Positions 51,129 through 51,654 of a DNA stretch of 51,654 bases are shown here, piece after piece. The notes under the pieces are model-generated. The model was given only the letters and a program-made list of their open reading frames with translations, did no database searches and was not told the DNA's origin. Made by a program: the position numbers and the translations under genes. The stretch is from contig CBFIIQ010000021.1 of assembly GCA_965662685.1 (NCBI GenBank), forward strand, positions 1-51,654, written 5' to 3'. This DNA is from Eutrophocola sp965662685 (GTDB taxonomy: Bacteria; Pseudomonadota; Gammaproteobacteria; Pseudomonadales; Pseudohongiellaceae). Every line of letters begins with the position of its first letter. Positions within the stretch are counted from its first letter, which is position 1.

Positions 51129-51170
51129 TATGCTGCCGCCCTATAACAGTAGGGCGGTAGCGTGCTTTTT
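51129..51170 (+). terminator. Hairpin with T run that contains the ops element in its 3' arm
   Basis: An 11-bp stem, GCTGCCGCCCT with AGGGCGGTAGC (one G-T pair), has an 8-nt loop at 51143-51150. Three more weak pairs extend it to 51129 and 51164. C and then TTTTT follow. It has the shape of an intrinsic terminator or strong pause. Its 3' arm is the ops sequence. Confidence 0.65.
51153..51165 (+). promoter_or_regulatory. ops element (RfaH recruitment site)
   Basis: GGCGGTAGCGTGC is an exact match to the ops/JUMPstart core that pauses RNA polymerase and recruits RfaH in enterobacteria, here followed by TTTTT as in E. coli. It lies in the leader of the MarR-type/exopolysaccharide transcript and only 240 nt after the rfaH gene. 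Confidence 0.92.
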
Positions 51171-51185
51171 AGCCTAATTACACTT

Positions 51186-51518
51186 ATGTCTATTATCAGC
51201 GAAGAAAACCGTTACAAGCTTTTGAAACTCCTCCATGAAAATCCTGAGATGAACCAGCGGCAGATTGCAGCAGAGTTGGGCCTTAGTCTGGGCAAAGTTA
51301 ACTTTTGTCTAAAAGCGCTTATTGACAAAGGGCTTGTAAAAGTAGGGAATTTTAGCCGTAGCCCAAACAAGAAAGCTTATGCCTATCTCCTGACTTTAAA
51401 TGGGATGGAAGAAAAGGCAAAAGTGACTTTGCGCTTTTTAGAACGAAAGCAAGAAGAATATAGGGAGCTTAAGAATGAAATTGAAAAGCTACAGGTGGAA
51501 GTTAGAGATATTGAATAG
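51186..51518 (+). CDS. MarR-type EPS-associated transcriptional regulator
   Basis: This 110-residue winged-helix protein is of the small MarR-like family found at the start of exopolysaccharide clusters. The DNA-binding domain (residues 1-75) has helix-turn-helix NQRQIAAELGLSLGKVNFCL followed by KALIDKGLVKVGNF and the wing with KKAYAYLLT. A C-terminal coiled coil (about 77-110, FLERKQEEYRELKNEIEKLQ) probably dimerises it. The frame extends to a GTG at 51162, but that codon is inside the ops element. I choose ATG 51186 because family members begin at this point; no ribosome-binding site is obvious. It may bind the three palindromes upstream (inference). Confidence 0.85.
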   Translation: MSIISEENRYKLLKLLHENPEMNQRQIAAELGLSLGKVNFCLKALIDKGLVKVGNFSRSPNKKAYAYLLTLNGMEEKAKVTLRFLERKQEEYRELKNEIEKLQVEVRDIE

Positions 51519-51539
51519 TGTATTATTATTGATCTTCGG

Positions 51540-51654
51540 ATGTGCAGATTGCAAATAACGGCTTTAAGAATCAAGTCTTTGTTTGGCGAAAGCGCTGTGT
51601 TAATCGCTGGGCAATTATTCGCTATTTTTGGGATGTTAGCTTTGATTCGAGTGA
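51540..51654 (+). CDS. N-terminus of a membrane protein, possibly a Wzx-type polysaccharide flippase (partial)
   Basis: An open frame of 38 codons runs off the window end. It starts at ATG 51540, 21 nt after the regulator stop and in the same frame. After a basic N-terminus with RIKSLFGESA it becomes hydrophobic (VLIAGQLFAIFGMLALIRV), as in the first helix of oligosaccharide flippases and related polysaccharide-export proteins. The ribosome-binding site is poor. Only the context (RfaH, ops, EPS regulator) and the N-terminal pattern support the call; too little is present to be firm. Confidence 0.5.
   Translation, partial: MCRLQITALRIKSLFGESAVLIAGQLFAIFGMLALIRV

Noticed and set aside
51162..51185. 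GTG at 51162 as the start of the MarR-type regulator
   Set aside because: The GTG is part of the ops core and of the hairpin. The eight extra residues do not match the family N-terminus, while ATG 51186 does.
1..51654. CRISPR arrays, insertion sequences, prophage or toxin-antitoxin modules
   Set aside because: No regularly spaced repeat array, transposase, integrase, phage structural gene or recognisable toxin-antitoxin pair was seen on either strand. The only tandem repeats are the 13-nt units before nlpD and the Lys-Ala codons in rpsB.

Overview
This 51.7 kb window reads as a conserved chromosomal core segment of a gammaproteobacterium, with the edge of an accessory polysaccharide region at its right end. 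The indicators are gene order (map/glnD divergent from rpsB-tsf-pyrH-frr-uppS-cdsA-dxr-rseP-bamA-skp-lpxD-fabZ-lpxA-lpxB-rnhB-dnaE-accA, then tilS-pyrG-kdsA-eno-ftsB-ispD-ispF-truD-surE-pcm-nlpD-rpoS-fdxA-mutS-recA-recX), lipid A and Kdo genes (Gram-negative outer membrane), RpoS, RfaH, and a Pseudomonas-type long DapD. The exact order or genus cannot be fixed from the sequence alone. No rRNA, tRNA, CRISPR array, insertion sequence or prophage was recognised.

Layout. 1-4.6 kb is accessory: a terminator from an upstream unit, a fructosamine-kinase family protein, a two-subunit isoquinoline-1-oxidoreductase-like molybdenum hydroxylase, a possible 39-codon small ORF and a GNAT acetyltransferase. 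4.6-11.6 kb holds rsmJ (+) facing the minus-strand group map-glnD-arsC/Spx-like-dapD-dapE (methionine removal, nitrogen signalling, lysine/peptidoglycan precursor synthesis). 11.6-31.4 kb is one long co-directional run for translation (rpsB, tsf, frr), UMP phosphorylation (pyrH), isoprenoid and phospholipid precursors (uppS, cdsA, dxr), envelope quality control and outer-membrane assembly (rseP, bamA, skp), lipid A synthesis (lpxD, fabZ, lpxA, lpxB), rnhB and dnaE. 31.4-43.3 kb adds accA, tilS, pyrG, kdsA, eno, ftsB, ispD, ispF, truD, surE, pcm and a DUF368/PopT-type undecaprenyl-phosphate transporter. 43.4-50.3 kb contains the nlpD-rpoS stress locus, fdxA, mutS, recA and recX.

The last 1.3 kb is the most interesting part. 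A gene for the specialised NusG paralogue RfaH is followed by an AT-rich regulatory region. This region has a promoter overlapped by three TGTTCA-N5-TGAACA-type palindromes spaced 32 and 33 bp centre to centre (about three helical turns). About 75 nt downstream is an exact ops element (GGCGGTAGCGTGC) that forms the 3' arm of a long hairpin followed by CTTTTT. Next come a small MarR-type EPS-associated regulator and the first 38 codons of a likely membrane protein (possibly a Wzx flippase) running off the window. The apparent logic (inference) is initiation control by a repressor at phased operators plus elongation control by RfaH at an ops element embedded in an intrinsic terminator, with both regulators encoded locally.

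Other unusual features are a roughly 120-residue Lys/Ala-rich tail on ribosomal protein S2, two expanded extracellular loops in BamA with an internal duplication, a four-copy 13-nt tandem repeat before nlpD, a recA promoter region without a canonical LexA box, and several intergenic hairpins that may act as attenuators or mRNA-processing sites.
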